A stretch of 48,044 nt of DNA. It comes from Akkermansia sp. (lineage in GTDB: Bacteria; Verrucomicrobiota; Verrucomicrobiia; Verrucomicrobiales; Akkermansiaceae). A model generated the notes under the pieces. The model worked only from the letters and a program-made list of their open reading frames with translations, had not been told where the DNA came from and searched no databases. The stretch covers positions 1-48,044 of the forward strand of contig JAFXCP010000013.1 of the NCBI GenBank assembly GCA_017521405.1, read 5' to 3'. Below, one piece after another: positions 8,850 to 17,237 of the stretch (position 1 is the stretch's first letter; every line of letters begins with the position of its first letter). A program made the translations under genes and the position numbers.

Positions 8850-9475
8850 AGCCGCCATTTAACTTAGATGTTTACCTGGTAACGGATGCGCCGGAGCGCT
8901 GCCGCTACGGCCTGTTGGAAACCGTGCGCCGCGCCGTGGAAGGCGGCGGGGTAAGCATGGTGCAATACCGCAGCGGGCATACCAACCGTGCGGACCTCTT
9001 GGCGGAGGCCATCCCCCTGCACCAATACCTGCGCGGAGTCGGCATCCCCCTCATCATCAACAACGATATTCTGCTGGCATTGGAACTGAATGCCGAGGGA
9101 GTACACATCGGCCAACGGGATACTCCCGTGGCCGATGCCCGCCGCTATTTGGGCCCGGATAAGATACTGGGGCTCACCGTGGCGAACGAGGCTGAAATGG
9201 CGGCTGTGGACGCATCCTTGGTGGACTATGTGGGCTGCGGTCCCGTGTTTCCCACCATCTCCAAGGACGATGCCCCGCCCGCGCTGGGCATAGCACGGTG
9301 GAATGCCATGGCTGCAAGCTGCCCGGTACCCATTTGCGCCATAGGCGGGCTGGATGCTGCGCGGGCTAAAGAACTGCGCGCCGGGGGGCATTGCGATGGC
9401 ATTGCCGTGGTATCCGCTATCTGTGCGGCGGAGAATCCTGCCGCTGCTGCACGCGAACTCTCTGCCCGCCCGTGA
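8846..9475 (+). CDS. thiE: Thiamine-phosphate synthase
   Basis: ThiE joins HMP-pyrophosphate with thiazole phosphate to give thiamine phosphate. TIM-barrel motifs are present: VYLVTD, MVQYRSG, IINNDILLALELNAEGVHIG with QRD, GCGPVFPTISKDDAP (thiazole/pyrophosphate loop) and AIGGLD. The length of 209 residues is standard. ATG 8846 overlaps the cysK stop and the GTG start of thiM overlaps its own stop, so the three genes form a translationally coupled operon. No TPP riboswitch was recognised upstream of the operon. Confidence 0.95.
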
Positions 9476-10287
9476 ATACCACAGCCCTGCCCTTTGCCCA
9501 AGTGCTGGAGGAACTGCGCCGCAGCAGCCCTCTGGTGCTATCCCTTACCAACTCCGTGGCGCAATCCATCACGGCAAACATGCTGCTGGCTGTGGGAGCA
9601 GCCCCGGTAATGCTCCGGGATACGGAAGAAATCGCGCAGCTACTGCCGGCAGCCTGCGGGGGGCTGCTCATCAACGTAGGCACCCTTTCCCGGGAGCAAG
9701 CCGCCGCCCAGCGGCACGCCGTGGCCTGCGCGCGCGCAGCCGGCATCCCCTGGGTATTGGACCCGGTGGCCGTGGGCTTCCTGCGTTTCCGCACGGATTT
9801 TTGCCGGGAGCTGCTGGAGCTGCAGCCCACCCTCATCCGCGGTAACGCCTCGGAAATCCGCGCACTGGCAGGTGAAAGCTCCGGCGGGCGCGGCCCGGAA
9901 TCTACCGAGGAGAGCACCGCTGCCCTGCAAGCTGCTTGCAGCCTTGCCCTCCGGAGTGGCGCCGTAGTGCTGGTTACCGGAGCCACGGATTATGTGACGG
10001 ATGGTACCCGCACGATGGCTCTGGGTAATGGGGACCCCCTCATGACCCGCGTCACAGCCGTGGGCTGTGCCATGGGTGCCCTTTGCGCTGCCTGCATTGC
10101 CAGTGCCCCGGATGCTTTTACCGGAGCCGCAGCCAGTGCAGCCATACTGGGCATAGCCGGGGAAAATGCTGCCGCCCGGCATCCCCTGCCCGGCAGTTTT
10201 GCCGCCGCCCTGCTGGATGAGCTGGCCGCGCTCACCCCCTCCACCGTGGTACAACAAACACGCATCCTCACCCCGGAAGGGAATTGA
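9472..10287 (+). CDS. thiM: Hydroxyethylthiazole kinase
   Basis: ThiM phosphorylates 4-methyl-5-(2-hydroxyethyl)thiazole, a salvage step that feeds ThiE. Family motifs: LTNSVAQSITANMLLAVGAA, PWVLDPVAVGFLRFR, LIRGNASEIRALAGE, VVLVTGATDYVTDG and the nucleotide-binding TRVTAVGCAMGA. GTG 9472 is chosen because it overlaps the thiE stop (GTGA) and gives 271 residues, the family length. Starting upstream would add an arginine/cysteine-rich segment unlike the family. The last 20 nt overlap the end of ribF on the other strand. Confidence 0.94.
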   Translation: MNTTALPFAQVLEELRRSSPLVLSLTNSVAQSITANMLLAVGAAPVMLRDTEEIAQLLPAACGGLLINVGTLSREQAAAQRHAVACARAAGIPWVLDPVAVGFLRFRTDFCRELLELQPTLIRGNASEIRALAGESSGGRGPESTEESTAALQAACSLALRSGAVVLVTGATDYVTDGTRTMALGNGDPLMTRVTAVGCAMGALCAACIASAPDAFTGAAASAAILGIAGENAAARHPLPGSFAAALLDELAALTPSTVVQQTRILTPEGN

Positions 10288-11188
10288 GGGAAGCCACATC
10301 CCGGCGGATTTGCGCCTGCAACTCCGCCAGCGAAGCAAAGTGCTGCTCCGCCCGCAAAAAACGCCGCAAGGAGACACAGAGATGCTGCCCGTATAAATCC
10401 CCCTGCCAGTGGGGAAAATGCGCTTCCAAACGCAGTATTTTCTCCGCTTCCGCAATCGTGGGGCGCCGGCCCAAATTGGCAATTCCCTGCCGCATGCCGC
10501 CCCCCGGCAGCAGCGCCTCCACCGCATACACCCCGGCCGGCAACAAGGCCGCATGCGGGTGTACCCGCATGTTCGCCGTGGGGAACCCCATGGTGCGTGC
10601 CAATTTTTGCCCCGTCTCCACCATGCCGCAAAGGGTATAGCTATGCCCCAGCAAAGCCTCCGCTTCCGGCATATTCCCGGCCGCCAGAAGCCGCCGGATG
10701 CGGGTGGAGCATATATTCTCCCCCCCCTGCCCGGCCATGGGCTGCACGCAAGCTTGCAGCCCATGCTGTGCGGCATACTGCCGCACCAATGCAGCATCCC
10801 CGGCGCCGCGCGCACCGAACTTCCAATTCTCCCCCACGGAAATACCTGCCATGGGGCATGCCGCGCGCAGACGCTCCAAGAAATCCACCGCCTCCACAGC
10901 CGCCAACTCCCGGGTAAAGGGCAGAACCAGCAGCACCTCCACCCCCAGAGCTTCCAGCAAAGCCATTTTCTGCTCCGGCAAGGGGGTAATAAGCATAGGC
11001 TGGCGCTGCGGAGCCAGCACTGCCAGCGGATGCTCTGCAAAAGTAAGAACCCCGCGCAATGCACCGGGGGTAGCTGCACTTTCCACCACCCGGCGATGCC
11101 CCCGATGCACGCCATCGAAGAATCCCATGGCCCAATGCACCGGGCGGTGCAAAGCCGCTAATTCCTCCATGCTGTGCAAAACCCTCAT
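10268..11188 (-). CDS. ribF: Bifunctional riboflavin kinase / FAD synthetase
   Basis: RibF makes FMN from riboflavin and then FAD. The N-terminal adenylyltransferase domain shows MGFFDGVHRGHRRVV and the nucleotide-binding region SVGENWKFGARGAGD with STRIRRLLAAG. The C-terminal flavokinase domain begins with LGFPTAN-like MGFPTANM, followed by GVYAVEALLPGG and IANLGRRPTI. The length of 306 residues is typical. It is the last gene of nrnA-truB-ribF on the minus strand, 19 nt after truB. It meets thiM tail to tail with a 20-nt overlap of coding ends. Confidence 0.95.
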   Translation of the reverse strand: MRVLHSMEELAALHRPVHWAMGFFDGVHRGHRRVVESAATPGALRGVLTFAEHPLAVLAPQRQPMLITPLPEQKMALLEALGVEVLLVLPFTRELAAVEAVDFLERLRAACPMAGISVGENWKFGARGAGDAALVRQYAAQHGLQACVQPMAGQGGENICSTRIRRLLAAGNMPEAEALLGHSYTLCGMVETGQKLARTMGFPTANMRVHPHAALLPAGVYAVEALLPGGGMRQGIANLGRRPTIAEAEKILRLEAHFPHWQGDLYGQHLCVSLRRFLRAEQHFASLAELQAQIRRDVASLNSLPG

Positions 11189-11207
11189 GGGTAAAATCCC
11201 CCTTCTT

Positions 11208-11960
11208 TCAAGAATTCCGGCGGTCGGCCAGCACCTTTTCCAACGGCAGCAGGCGCGCCAGCAGCTCCTCCCGCCCGGCAGCCTTCAGCGTAGGCACATC
11301 CACCGCCTCCGAAATATCGAACTTGCCGGAGCGCAGGCGGCGCAAAGCCGTGAGGTGTGCTCCGCAGCCCAGCCTCTGCCCGATATCATGTGCATAAGTA
11401 CGCACATAAAAGCCCTTGGTGCAATGCACGGTGAAATCCACTTCCGCCGCTTCCAAATCGATGCGGGTAATGCTGTAATCCAGCACCTGCACGGCGCGGG
11501 CTTTACGCTCCACCTCCTTACCCTTACGCGCTAATTTATAGCAGGGTACGCCGTTAATTTTCACGGCGGAGTACATGGGGGGCACTTGTTCAAAGGGACC
11601 GTGGAAATGCTCAAAAGCCGCGCGAATATCCTCCGCACTCAGCCCGGCGGTCGATTTTTCCGCCACCACCTCGCCATCGGCATCCTGACTATTGGTTTCC
11701 ACCCCCAGCCGCATGGTGGCCGTGTACACTTTATCCTCCCCCATGAGCATATCCTGCACCTTGGTTGCCTTGCCGATTACGACTATGAGCATCCCCGTGG
11801 CCATGGGATCCAGCGTGCCGCAATGGCCCACCTTCTTTGTACCCAGAATCCGGCGGCAAAGAGCCACCGCATTGTGGGAGGTAAAGCCCGGGTCCTTATC
11901 CACCAGCAGCACCCCGCAGGGAGCCTCCTGTTCCGGTGTTGCACTCATACGCCCGCTCAT
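11208..11960 (-). CDS. truB: tRNA pseudouridine(55) synthase
   Basis: TruB isomerises U55 in the T-loop of tRNAs. The signature GVLLVDKDPGFTSHNAV leads to VGHCGTLDPMATGML, where Asp51 is the catalytic aspartate. YSAVKINGVPCYKLAR and FYVRTYAHDIG (RNA-binding motifs) follow. At 250 residues it has the catalytic domain but a short C-terminal region, without a clear PUA domain. Its start overlaps the stop of nrnA by 4 nt. The gene order nrnA-truB-ribF is common in bacteria and supports all three calls. Confidence 0.96.
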   Translation of the reverse strand: MSGRMSATPEQEAPCGVLLVDKDPGFTSHNAVALCRRILGTKKVGHCGTLDPMATGMLIVVIGKATKVQDMLMGEDKVYTATMRLGVETNSQDADGEVVAEKSTAGLSAEDIRAAFEHFHGPFEQVPPMYSAVKINGVPCYKLARKGKEVERKARAVQVLDYSITRIDLEAAEVDFTVHCTKGFYVRTYAHDIGQRLGCGAHLTALRRLRSGKFDISEAVDVPTLKAAGREELLARLLPLEKVLADRRNS

Positions 11961-12934
11961 CCCAATTGAACTATTTCCCTGCTAATGGCTGCCAGCACCT
12001 TCGTGCAGCATTCCTCCAGCGGGCCCCGCATGCGAATACCGGAGGCCATGGCATGCCCGCCCCCGCCGAATTGAGCCGCAATGGCGGCCACGTTAATACG
12101 CTCATCCTTGGAGCGCAAGGAGATACGGATACGCCCATCCTCCAAATCCTCGAAGATGAGCGCCACTTTCACCCCTTGCAGCACGCGCACCACATCCACC
12201 AAATCCTTAGTCTCCTCCAGCCCCACGCCCAGCTCCGCCTTGCGCCCGGCCGGCATGGCATAATAAGCCACCGCCCCGGATTCCACCACCTGCATATGGC
12301 GCAGCACATCCCCCTGCACCCGCAGGGCGGCATGGGAAAGCTCCTGGTAAAGGCGGCGGTTCACCCCGGCCACATCCACCCCGGCCTCCAGCAGCTCCGC
12401 GCCCATACGCATCACCTCCGCCGTGGTGCTGCCATACTGGAAGGACCCCGTATCCGTACTGAGGGCCACATACAACGCTGCCGCCACCTCTCGCGTAAGC
12501 GGGCAGCCCCAGCTTTTAAGCAGGCGGTGCAGCACACAAGCACAGGCAGCCGCCTCCGCCTCCACGATGTTGAGCTGCCCGTAGCAGGTGTTAGAACCAT
12601 GGTGGTCAATGTTCACCAAGCAGGGAAAATCCGCCAGCAGCAGCAGGGAGCGGTCTCCCAGGCGCTTCATATCCCCCGTATCCACGCAGATAACCATCTG
12701 CACATCCGCCGGCAGCTCCGGCGGCGTGGGGACAATCTGCTCCGCACCTTGTAAAAAAGCATAGCGGGCAGGCACGCCATCCTCATTCCACATGTACACC
12801 TTCTTCCCCATGCCTTGCAGGGATAACCCCAATGCCAGGGTGGAGCCTATGGCATCCCCATCCGGTCGGAAATGGGAAATCACCGCAATCGTATCGTACC
12901 GGTTAATCAATGCTTGCAGTTCCGCTTCCATCAT
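11957..12934 (-). CDS. nrnA: DHH/DHHA1 phosphoesterase, NrnA-like oligoribonuclease/pAp phosphatase
   Basis: NrnA enzymes degrade nanoRNA to mononucleotides and dephosphorylate pAp. The DHH domain shows ISHFRPDGDAIGS, CVDTGD, NIDHHGSNT (the DHH triad) and ALSTDTGSF. The DHHA1 domain ends with FGGGGHAMASG. The reading frame extends 34 codons further upstream, but a strong promoter lies inside that stretch. The tandem ATGs at 12934/12931 follow its predicted start by about 7 nt, so the 325-residue form is preferred. It heads the nrnA-truB-ribF operon and diverges from ndk. Confidence 0.92.
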   Translation of the reverse strand: MMEAELQALINRYDTIAVISHFRPDGDAIGSTLALGLSLQGMGKKVYMWNEDGVPARYAFLQGAEQIVPTPPELPADVQMVICVDTGDMKRLGDRSLLLLADFPCLVNIDHHGSNTCYGQLNIVEAEAAACACVLHRLLKSWGCPLTREVAAALYVALSTDTGSFQYGSTTAEVMRMGAELLEAGVDVAGVNRRLYQELSHAALRVQGDVLRHMQVVESGAVAYYAMPAGRKAELGVGLEETKDLVDVVRVLQGVKVALIFEDLEDGRIRISLRSKDERINVAAIAAQFGGGGHAMASGIRMRGPLEECCTKVLAAISREIVQLG

Positions 12935-12947
12935 CGTTCTGCCGCCG

Positions 12948-12976
12948 ATGATACCCATTTCCGCACGGCGGGTCAA
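12948..12976 (-). promoter_or_regulatory. Predicted promoter of nrnA-truB-ribF
   Basis: On the minus strand TTGACC (12971-12976), a 17-bp spacer and TATCAT (12948-12953) predict a start near 12941, about 7 nt before ATG 12934. This fixes the nrnA start. Confidence 0.7.
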
Positions 12977-13017
12977 GTACGGACACTTTTTCCCGCATGC
13001 TCCCGCCGCAATTTTCC

Positions 13018-13046
13018 TTGACATAGCAGAAGGCAAGGCGTATGGT
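13018..13046 (+). promoter_or_regulatory. Predicted promoter of ndk
   Basis: Consensus TTGACA (13018-13023), 17 bp, TATGGT (13041-13046). The predicted leader is about 34 nt. The in-frame start at 13042 lies inside the -10 box and is therefore rejected. Confidence 0.75.
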
Positions 13047-13086
13047 CTGGGGCAGCTTTTTGGCTCCTAATCCATTATCACCTCTT

Positions 13087-13536
13087 ATGAACCGCGACGA
13101 AAAAACACTCATTCTTTTCAAACCGGATTGTGTTCGCAAGAATCTTTCCGGCATTATCCTGCAACGCCTGCTGGGGGAAGGTTTCCGCCTGCGTGGTATG
13201 AAGATGATGCAGCTGGACGATGCCATCCTGCGCGAACACTACGGCCACATTATTGATTTGGTGATTGACGGCGAACCCCTCTTCCCGAAACTCTCCTTCT
13301 TTATGCAGACCAGCCCCGTGGTGGCACTGGTACTCTCCGGTCCCGGCATTATCACCCGTGTACGCAGCATCCTTGGGCCCACCAACTCCATGAAGGCCGA
13401 TAAAGGCACCATTCGCGGCGATTACGGCACCAACAGCATGCTCAACATCTGCCACGCCTCCGATTCCCCCGAAAGCGCCGAGGCGGAAATCGCCCGCTTC
13501 TTCAAGCCGGAGGAAATCTTCGATAACGTGGACTAA
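13087..13536 (+). CDS. ndk: Nucleoside diphosphate kinase
   Basis: Ndk transfers the gamma phosphate between nucleoside di- and triphosphates through a phosphohistidine. The opening KTLILFKPDCVRKNLSG, the nucleotide-binding segment PGIITRVRSILGPTNS, TIRGDYG and the catalytic NICHASDSPESA (His123) are all present. At 149 residues it is about 10 longer than E. coli Ndk, from an insertion around GEPLFPKLSFFMQTSP. ATG 13087 follows the predicted promoter and removes an upstream in-frame extension. A terminator follows the stop codon. Confidence 0.96.
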   Translation: MNRDEKTLILFKPDCVRKNLSGIILQRLLGEGFRLRGMKMMQLDDAILREHYGHIIDLVIDGEPLFPKLSFFMQTSPVVALVLSGPGIITRVRSILGPTNSMKADKGTIRGDYGTNSMLNICHASDSPESAEAEIARFFKPEEIFDNVD

Positions 13537-13562
13537 TCCGCACACACCGCACTTTTCCCCCT

Positions 13563-13597
13563 CCCCCCGCTCCATCCCGGAAGCGGGGGATTTTTTT
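13563..13597 (+). terminator. Rho-independent terminator of ndk
   Basis: A C-rich arm (CCCCGCT) pairs with AGCGGGG across a 10-nt loop and is followed by seven T (13591-13597). Confidence 0.85.
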
Positions 13598-13612
13598 ACC
13601 CGGAAAAGAGGG

Positions 13613-13641
13613 TTGCACTGTGGCGGCAAATCGGTTAAGAT
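13613..13641 (+). promoter_or_regulatory. Predicted near-leaderless promoter of the class B PBP gene
   Basis: TTGCAC (13613-13618), 17 bp, TAAGAT (13636-13641). The predicted start near 13648 is 3 nt before ATG 13651. Confidence 0.68.
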
Positions 13642-13650
13642 AGCGGAGTC

Positions 13651-15885
13651 ATGCACCGCCACGGGCTTTACCACGCACTCCTTGTCCTTTCCCTTGCACT
13701 GCCCGTATGGGCGGCGCCTGCCCCTTCCACGCCCATTGTACCGGATTTGCCGGATGATGATGTGGCGGAGGAAATCGTGGAAACCGTCAAACTGGGTGGA
13801 GAGGACCGCGTGCCGGCCATGCAGGAAGGCGTGGAGCAAGCGGAAAGCTACGAACAATCCACCGCCGAGGAACCCTCCGCCCCCTCCCCTACCCATACCC
13901 CTGTGGCACCCGATAGCATGGAGGAGGACACCACGGATGCCTCCATCAAATCCGCCGATGAGGTGGACGACCCTACCGTACACGACCCCTCCCGTGTGGC
14001 CTATGCCACCACGCGCCGCAACGCTCGCACCATGTCCCTGGCAGTGCCGGCGCCGCGCGGTCTGATTACGGACCGCAACGGGCAGGTAATGGCTTGCTCG
14101 GAGGTGGCCTACCAGCCCGCCATTAACTTTGGCCAGTTGCAGGACGAAAGCGAGCAGAACATCCTCTCCATCGCCCGGAAAGTCATGCAGGCTTACACCG
14201 ATGCCGGGCTGGAACTCAAAGAGAAAACGGATGAGCAACTGCTGGACCACTACCGCCAGCGCCGCTGGCTCGCTCTGCCCGTGGGGCCCACCCTGCGCGG
14301 AACGGAGGCCAAAGCCTTGCAGGAAAAAATGGGGCAAGTACCGCACAGCCACTTCATCCCCATCTACATCCGCAACTATCCCTCCAAAACCTCTGCCTGC
14401 CACATTCTGGGCTACACGGGCGTGAAGGCCAAACTCCCCACCGGTCCCATTAACCACAACGACCCCATCTTCGAACGCCAGGAGGGCCGCGCCGGCTTAG
14501 AGCAAAAATTCAACAAACAACTCACGGGCAAAGCCGGCATCTGGCGCCTCATGTTCGATGAACACGGAAACAAAATTCTGGACGAGCTGCAAAGCAAGCC
14601 CAAACCCGGCGGCACCGTCGTCACCACACTTCATTTGGACTGGCAGAAAGCCGCCGAGAAAGCCCTGCGGGAAAACACCTTGGGGCGCGGAGCCTTCGTG
14701 ATGGTGGATGTGCATACCGGGGAAGTACTGGTGCTGGCCTCCGCCCCGAATTTTGACCCGAACACCTTTATCCCGGCCATTTCCCAGAAGGATTACGATG
14801 CCCTGCGGAACGACCCGAACACCCCGCTGGTATCCCGTGCCTTTGCCGGTGTGTATCCCCCCGCCTCCACCTTCAAGACCATTACCGTGGCCGCCGGACT
14901 TCGCCACAACGTCATCACGGAAGGCACCTATGTGAACTGCCCGTACAGCATCCGCATCGGCGGTCACGAATTCAAAAACCACAGCAAATTCGCCGGCTCC
15001 ATTAACTGCGTTACCGCCCTCGTACTCTCCAATAACCCCTTTATGTACCAAATTGCCGCCACGCGGGAGCCCCGCATCGGCGCAGCGCGCCTGTGCGAAA
15101 CAGCACGCCGCTTCGGCTACGGCAGCACCTCCGGCCTCCCCCTGCCGGATAAAGCCGGCAATGTGCCGGACGAGGCTTGGATGCACCGCAACTACGGCCG
15201 CGGCTTCATGGCGGGCGATGCCGCCAACATGGCCATCGGCCAGGGAGCACTGCTGGCCACCCCGCTGCAGGTGGCGCACGCCGTGGCCGGCATTGCCAAT
15301 GGCGAATACCTGCCCAAGCTCCAGCTCATCCGCCAAGTGCTGGACCGCGATGGCAACGTAGTGTACCAATTTACCCCGGTGGCCCAAGGGAACCTGAAGG
15401 ATATGTCCCCGGCACTCAGCGTAGTACGCAAGGGGATGAAGGCTGTGGTGAATGGTGGTACCGGCCGCCGCGCCGCCCTGAGCTACGTTTCCAGCGCAGG
15501 TAAAACGGGAACGGCCCAATGGGGGCGCACCTCGGATGATTGCCGCTTGGCTTGGTTTGCCGGCTTCCTCCCGGCGGATGAGCCGCGCTACGCCTATGTG
15601 GCCCTGTACGAAGGGCGCCCGCACCAGCGTATTTCCGGCGGTCACATGGCGGCAGCCATCATCAAAAACTTCTTTGAGAGCATCCAGCCCTCCATGCAGG
15701 AAGCGCTGGAGGCTCCCCGCCGTAAACTGAACGCCCCGGAGGACTCCGCCACCGCGGAGGAGGAGGAAACCGCCGAAGAAATCACCCCGACCACCCCGGA
15801 AGCCGCCGCCGAGCAGCAAAAAAGAGAAGCTGCCCGGAAACGCCACAGCCAAACCGGCTGGGACGATGGTCGCGCCCGCCGCTAA
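13651..15885 (+). CDS. Class B penicillin-binding protein, PBP2-like transpeptidase
   Basis: This 744-residue DD-transpeptidase cross-links peptidoglycan in the periplasm. The dimerisation/pedestal domain starts at PRGLITDRNG (135-144). The transpeptidase domain has the active-site triad SxxK at Ser406 (PPASTFKT), SxN at Ser460 (LSNNPF) and KTG at Lys618 (SAGKTGTAQ). Two features are odd. The N terminus looks like a cleavable signal peptide (to VWA, about residue 21), and about 110 acidic, proline-rich residues separate it from the pedestal. The tail (from about 680) is Glu/Ala-rich and ends basic. PBP2 (elongation) is favoured over FtsI by the RGLI-DRNG context, but the distinction is not secure. 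Confidence 0.9.
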   Translation: MHRHGLYHALLVLSLALPVWAAPAPSTPIVPDLPDDDVAEEIVETVKLGGEDRVPAMQEGVEQAESYEQSTAEEPSAPSPTHTPVAPDSMEEDTTDASIKSADEVDDPTVHDPSRVAYATTRRNARTMSLAVPAPRGLITDRNGQVMACSEVAYQPAINFGQLQDESEQNILSIARKVMQAYTDAGLELKEKTDEQLLDHYRQRRWLALPVGPTLRGTEAKALQEKMGQVPHSHFIPIYIRNYPSKTSACHILGYTGVKAKLPTGPINHNDPIFERQEGRAGLEQKFNKQLTGKAGIWRLMFDEHGNKILDELQSKPKPGGTVVTTLHLDWQKAAEKALRENTLGRGAFVMVDVHTGEVLVLASAPNFDPNTFIPAISQKDYDALRNDPNTPLVSRAFAGVYPPASTFKTITVAAGLRHNVITEGTYVNCPYSIRIGGHEFKNHSKFAGSINCVTALVLSNNPFMYQIAATREPRIGAARLCETARRFGYGSTSGLPLPDKAGNVPDEAWMHRNYGRGFMAGDAANMAIGQGALLATPLQVAHAVAGIANGEYLPKLQLIRQVLDRDGNVVYQFTPVAQGNLKDMSPALSVVRKGMKAVVNGGTGRRAALSYVSSAGKTGTAQWGRTSDDCRLAWFAGFLPADEPRYAYVALYEGRPHQRISGGHMAAAIIKNFFESIQPSMQEALEAPRRKLNAPEDSATAEEEETAEEITPTTPEAAAEQQKREAARKRHSQTGWDDGRARR

Positions 15886-15898
15886 GCCTGCCTTTTCC

Positions 15899-15935
15899 GG
15901 CGCCCTACCCCTTCCGGGGGTGGGGCGCTTATTTG
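15899..15935 (+). terminator. Hairpin terminator after the PBP gene
   Basis: A GC-rich stem with arms GCGCCCTACCCC and GGGGTGGGGCGC is followed by TTATTT. The purD promoter begins directly downstream. Confidence 0.7.
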
Positions 15936-15937
15936 CC

Positions 15938-15965
15938 TTGCAATCATACACAGAGCTGGTACAAT
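15938..15965 (+). promoter_or_regulatory. Predicted near-leaderless promoter of purD
   Basis: TTGCAA (15938-15943), 16 bp, TACAAT (15960-15965). The predicted start near 15972 is about 3 nt before ATG 15975. Confidence 0.62.
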
Positions 15966-15974
15966 GGGGCCAAC

Positions 15975-17219
15975 ATGAAAATTGCCGTCATCGGAAAAGG
16001 TGGGCGCGAGCAGGCTCTCGTAGAGACCCTGGCCGCCAGCCCGTGTAAGCCCCAGCTCTTCACCTTCCCCGGCAGCGATGCCATTTGCCAAACAGCCACG
16101 CCCATTCCGGCCACCGGGTTCGATGAACTCATCCAATGGATGGTGGATAATGGCATCGACCTCTGCGTGGCGGGGGAGGAAAGCTACCTCGTGAAGGAAG
16201 AAGGCTTGGCCAACCGCTGTGCCGCCGCCGGAATCCCCTGCTGGGGACCGCAAAAGGAAAGCGCCCAGCTGGAAGCCTCCAAGGAATTTGCCAAGGATTT
16301 CCTGCTGCGCCACCGCATTCCCACCGGTGCCGCCACCGCCGTGGATAGTTACGAGGCCGCCATTGCCGCTATTGGCGGGCAGTACCCCACCGTACTCAAG
16401 TTCGATGGTTTGGCTGCCGGCAAAGGCGTGGCCGTCTGCCCGGATGCAGCCGCTGCGGAGGAGTTCCTCTCCGAGGTATTCATCCAAAAGCGCTTTGGTG
16501 CCGGGCGCCTGCTGGTGGAGGAATTCCTCACCGGTCCGGAGATTTCCATTTTCGGTGCCATTTGCGACGATAAGTACCTCATTCTCTGCCCGGCACGGGA
16601 TTACAAGCGCCTGCAGGATGGGGACGAAGGTCCGAACACGGGCGGCATGGGTGCCGTGGCCTCCCGCCGGCTGGCCGACCCGGAACTGCTCCGCACCATC
16701 GAGGAAAGCATCGTAGCCCCCACAGTACGTGGTTTGCAGGCGGATGGTCTGCCCTACCGCGGCTTCCTGTACTTCGGGCTAATGCTCACGCCGCAAGGTC
16801 CCAAGGTGATTGAGTACAACTGCCGTTTCGGTGACCCGGAGTGCGAGGCCGTTATGCCCCTGCTGCGGGGGGATTTGGCCACCTTCTGCCTGAATGGGGC
16901 CCAAGGCAAATTTACGCCGGAACTCATCTCCTTCGATGAGGGGTGGAGCATATGCTGCATTCTGGCCTCTGCCGGCTACCCCGCCTCCTCCCACTCCGGA
17001 GACCTCATCTCCGGGCTGGAGAATTGCGCCGCCCGCGTATTCCACTGCGGTACAAAGAAAACCCCGGAGGGCTGGGTTTCCAACGGTGGGCGCGTACTGG
17101 CCATCGTGGCTCAAGGTGCCACGCTCGAAGCCGCCCGCACCGCAGCCCATGCAGAGGCCGCTAAGGTGAATTTCCCCGGCGCCCAGCGCCGCAGCGATAT
17201 AGGCTACCGCAATATGTAA
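15975..17219 (+). CDS. purD: Phosphoribosylamine-glycine ligase (GAR synthetase)
   Basis: PurD ligates glycine to phosphoribosylamine with ATP, the second step of purine synthesis. The ATP-grasp fold is evident: AVIGKGGREQALVETL at the N terminus, then the nucleotide-binding LKFDGLAAGKGVAVC, RDYKRLQDGDEGPNTGGMGA (the PurD signature) and NCRFGDPECEAVMPLL. The product is 414 residues. ATG 15975 places the conserved MKIAVIGKGG at residue 1. An M42 peptidase gene follows after 18 nt. The other purine genes are not in the window, although guaA is 11 kb upstream. Confidence 0.97.
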   Translation: MKIAVIGKGGREQALVETLAASPCKPQLFTFPGSDAICQTATPIPATGFDELIQWMVDNGIDLCVAGEESYLVKEEGLANRCAAAGIPCWGPQKESAQLEASKEFAKDFLLRHRIPTGAATAVDSYEAAIAAIGGQYPTVLKFDGLAAGKGVAVCPDAAAAEEFLSEVFIQKRFGAGRLLVEEFLTGPEISIFGAICDDKYLILCPARDYKRLQDGDEGPNTGGMGAVASRRLADPELLRTIEESIVAPTVRGLQADGLPYRGFLYFGLMLTPQGPKVIEYNCRFGDPECEAVMPLLRGDLATFCLNGAQGKFTPELISFDEGWSICCILASAGYPASSHSGDLISGLENCAARVFHCGTKKTPEGWVSNGGRVLAIVAQGATLEAARTAAHAEAAKVNFPGAQRRSDIGYRNM

Positions 17220-17237
17220 CCCCATACCCCACCGCTT

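Noticed and set aside
10725..10732. Poly-C tract in ribF and other C/G runs as phase-variable sites
   Set aside because: Short C/G runs occur throughout this GC-rich window; only the run upstream of the RND start was kept as a lead.
9640..11115. 491-codon open frame on the minus strand across thiM and ribF
   Set aside because: It is a GC-rich shadow frame; the Trp/Cys/Arg-rich product has no motif, while ribF and thiM fit their families on the other frames.
13078..14457. Long minus-strand frames opposite ndk and the PBP gene
   Set aside because: They are glycine/histidine-rich antisense shadows of clear coding genes, with no family motif or start signals.
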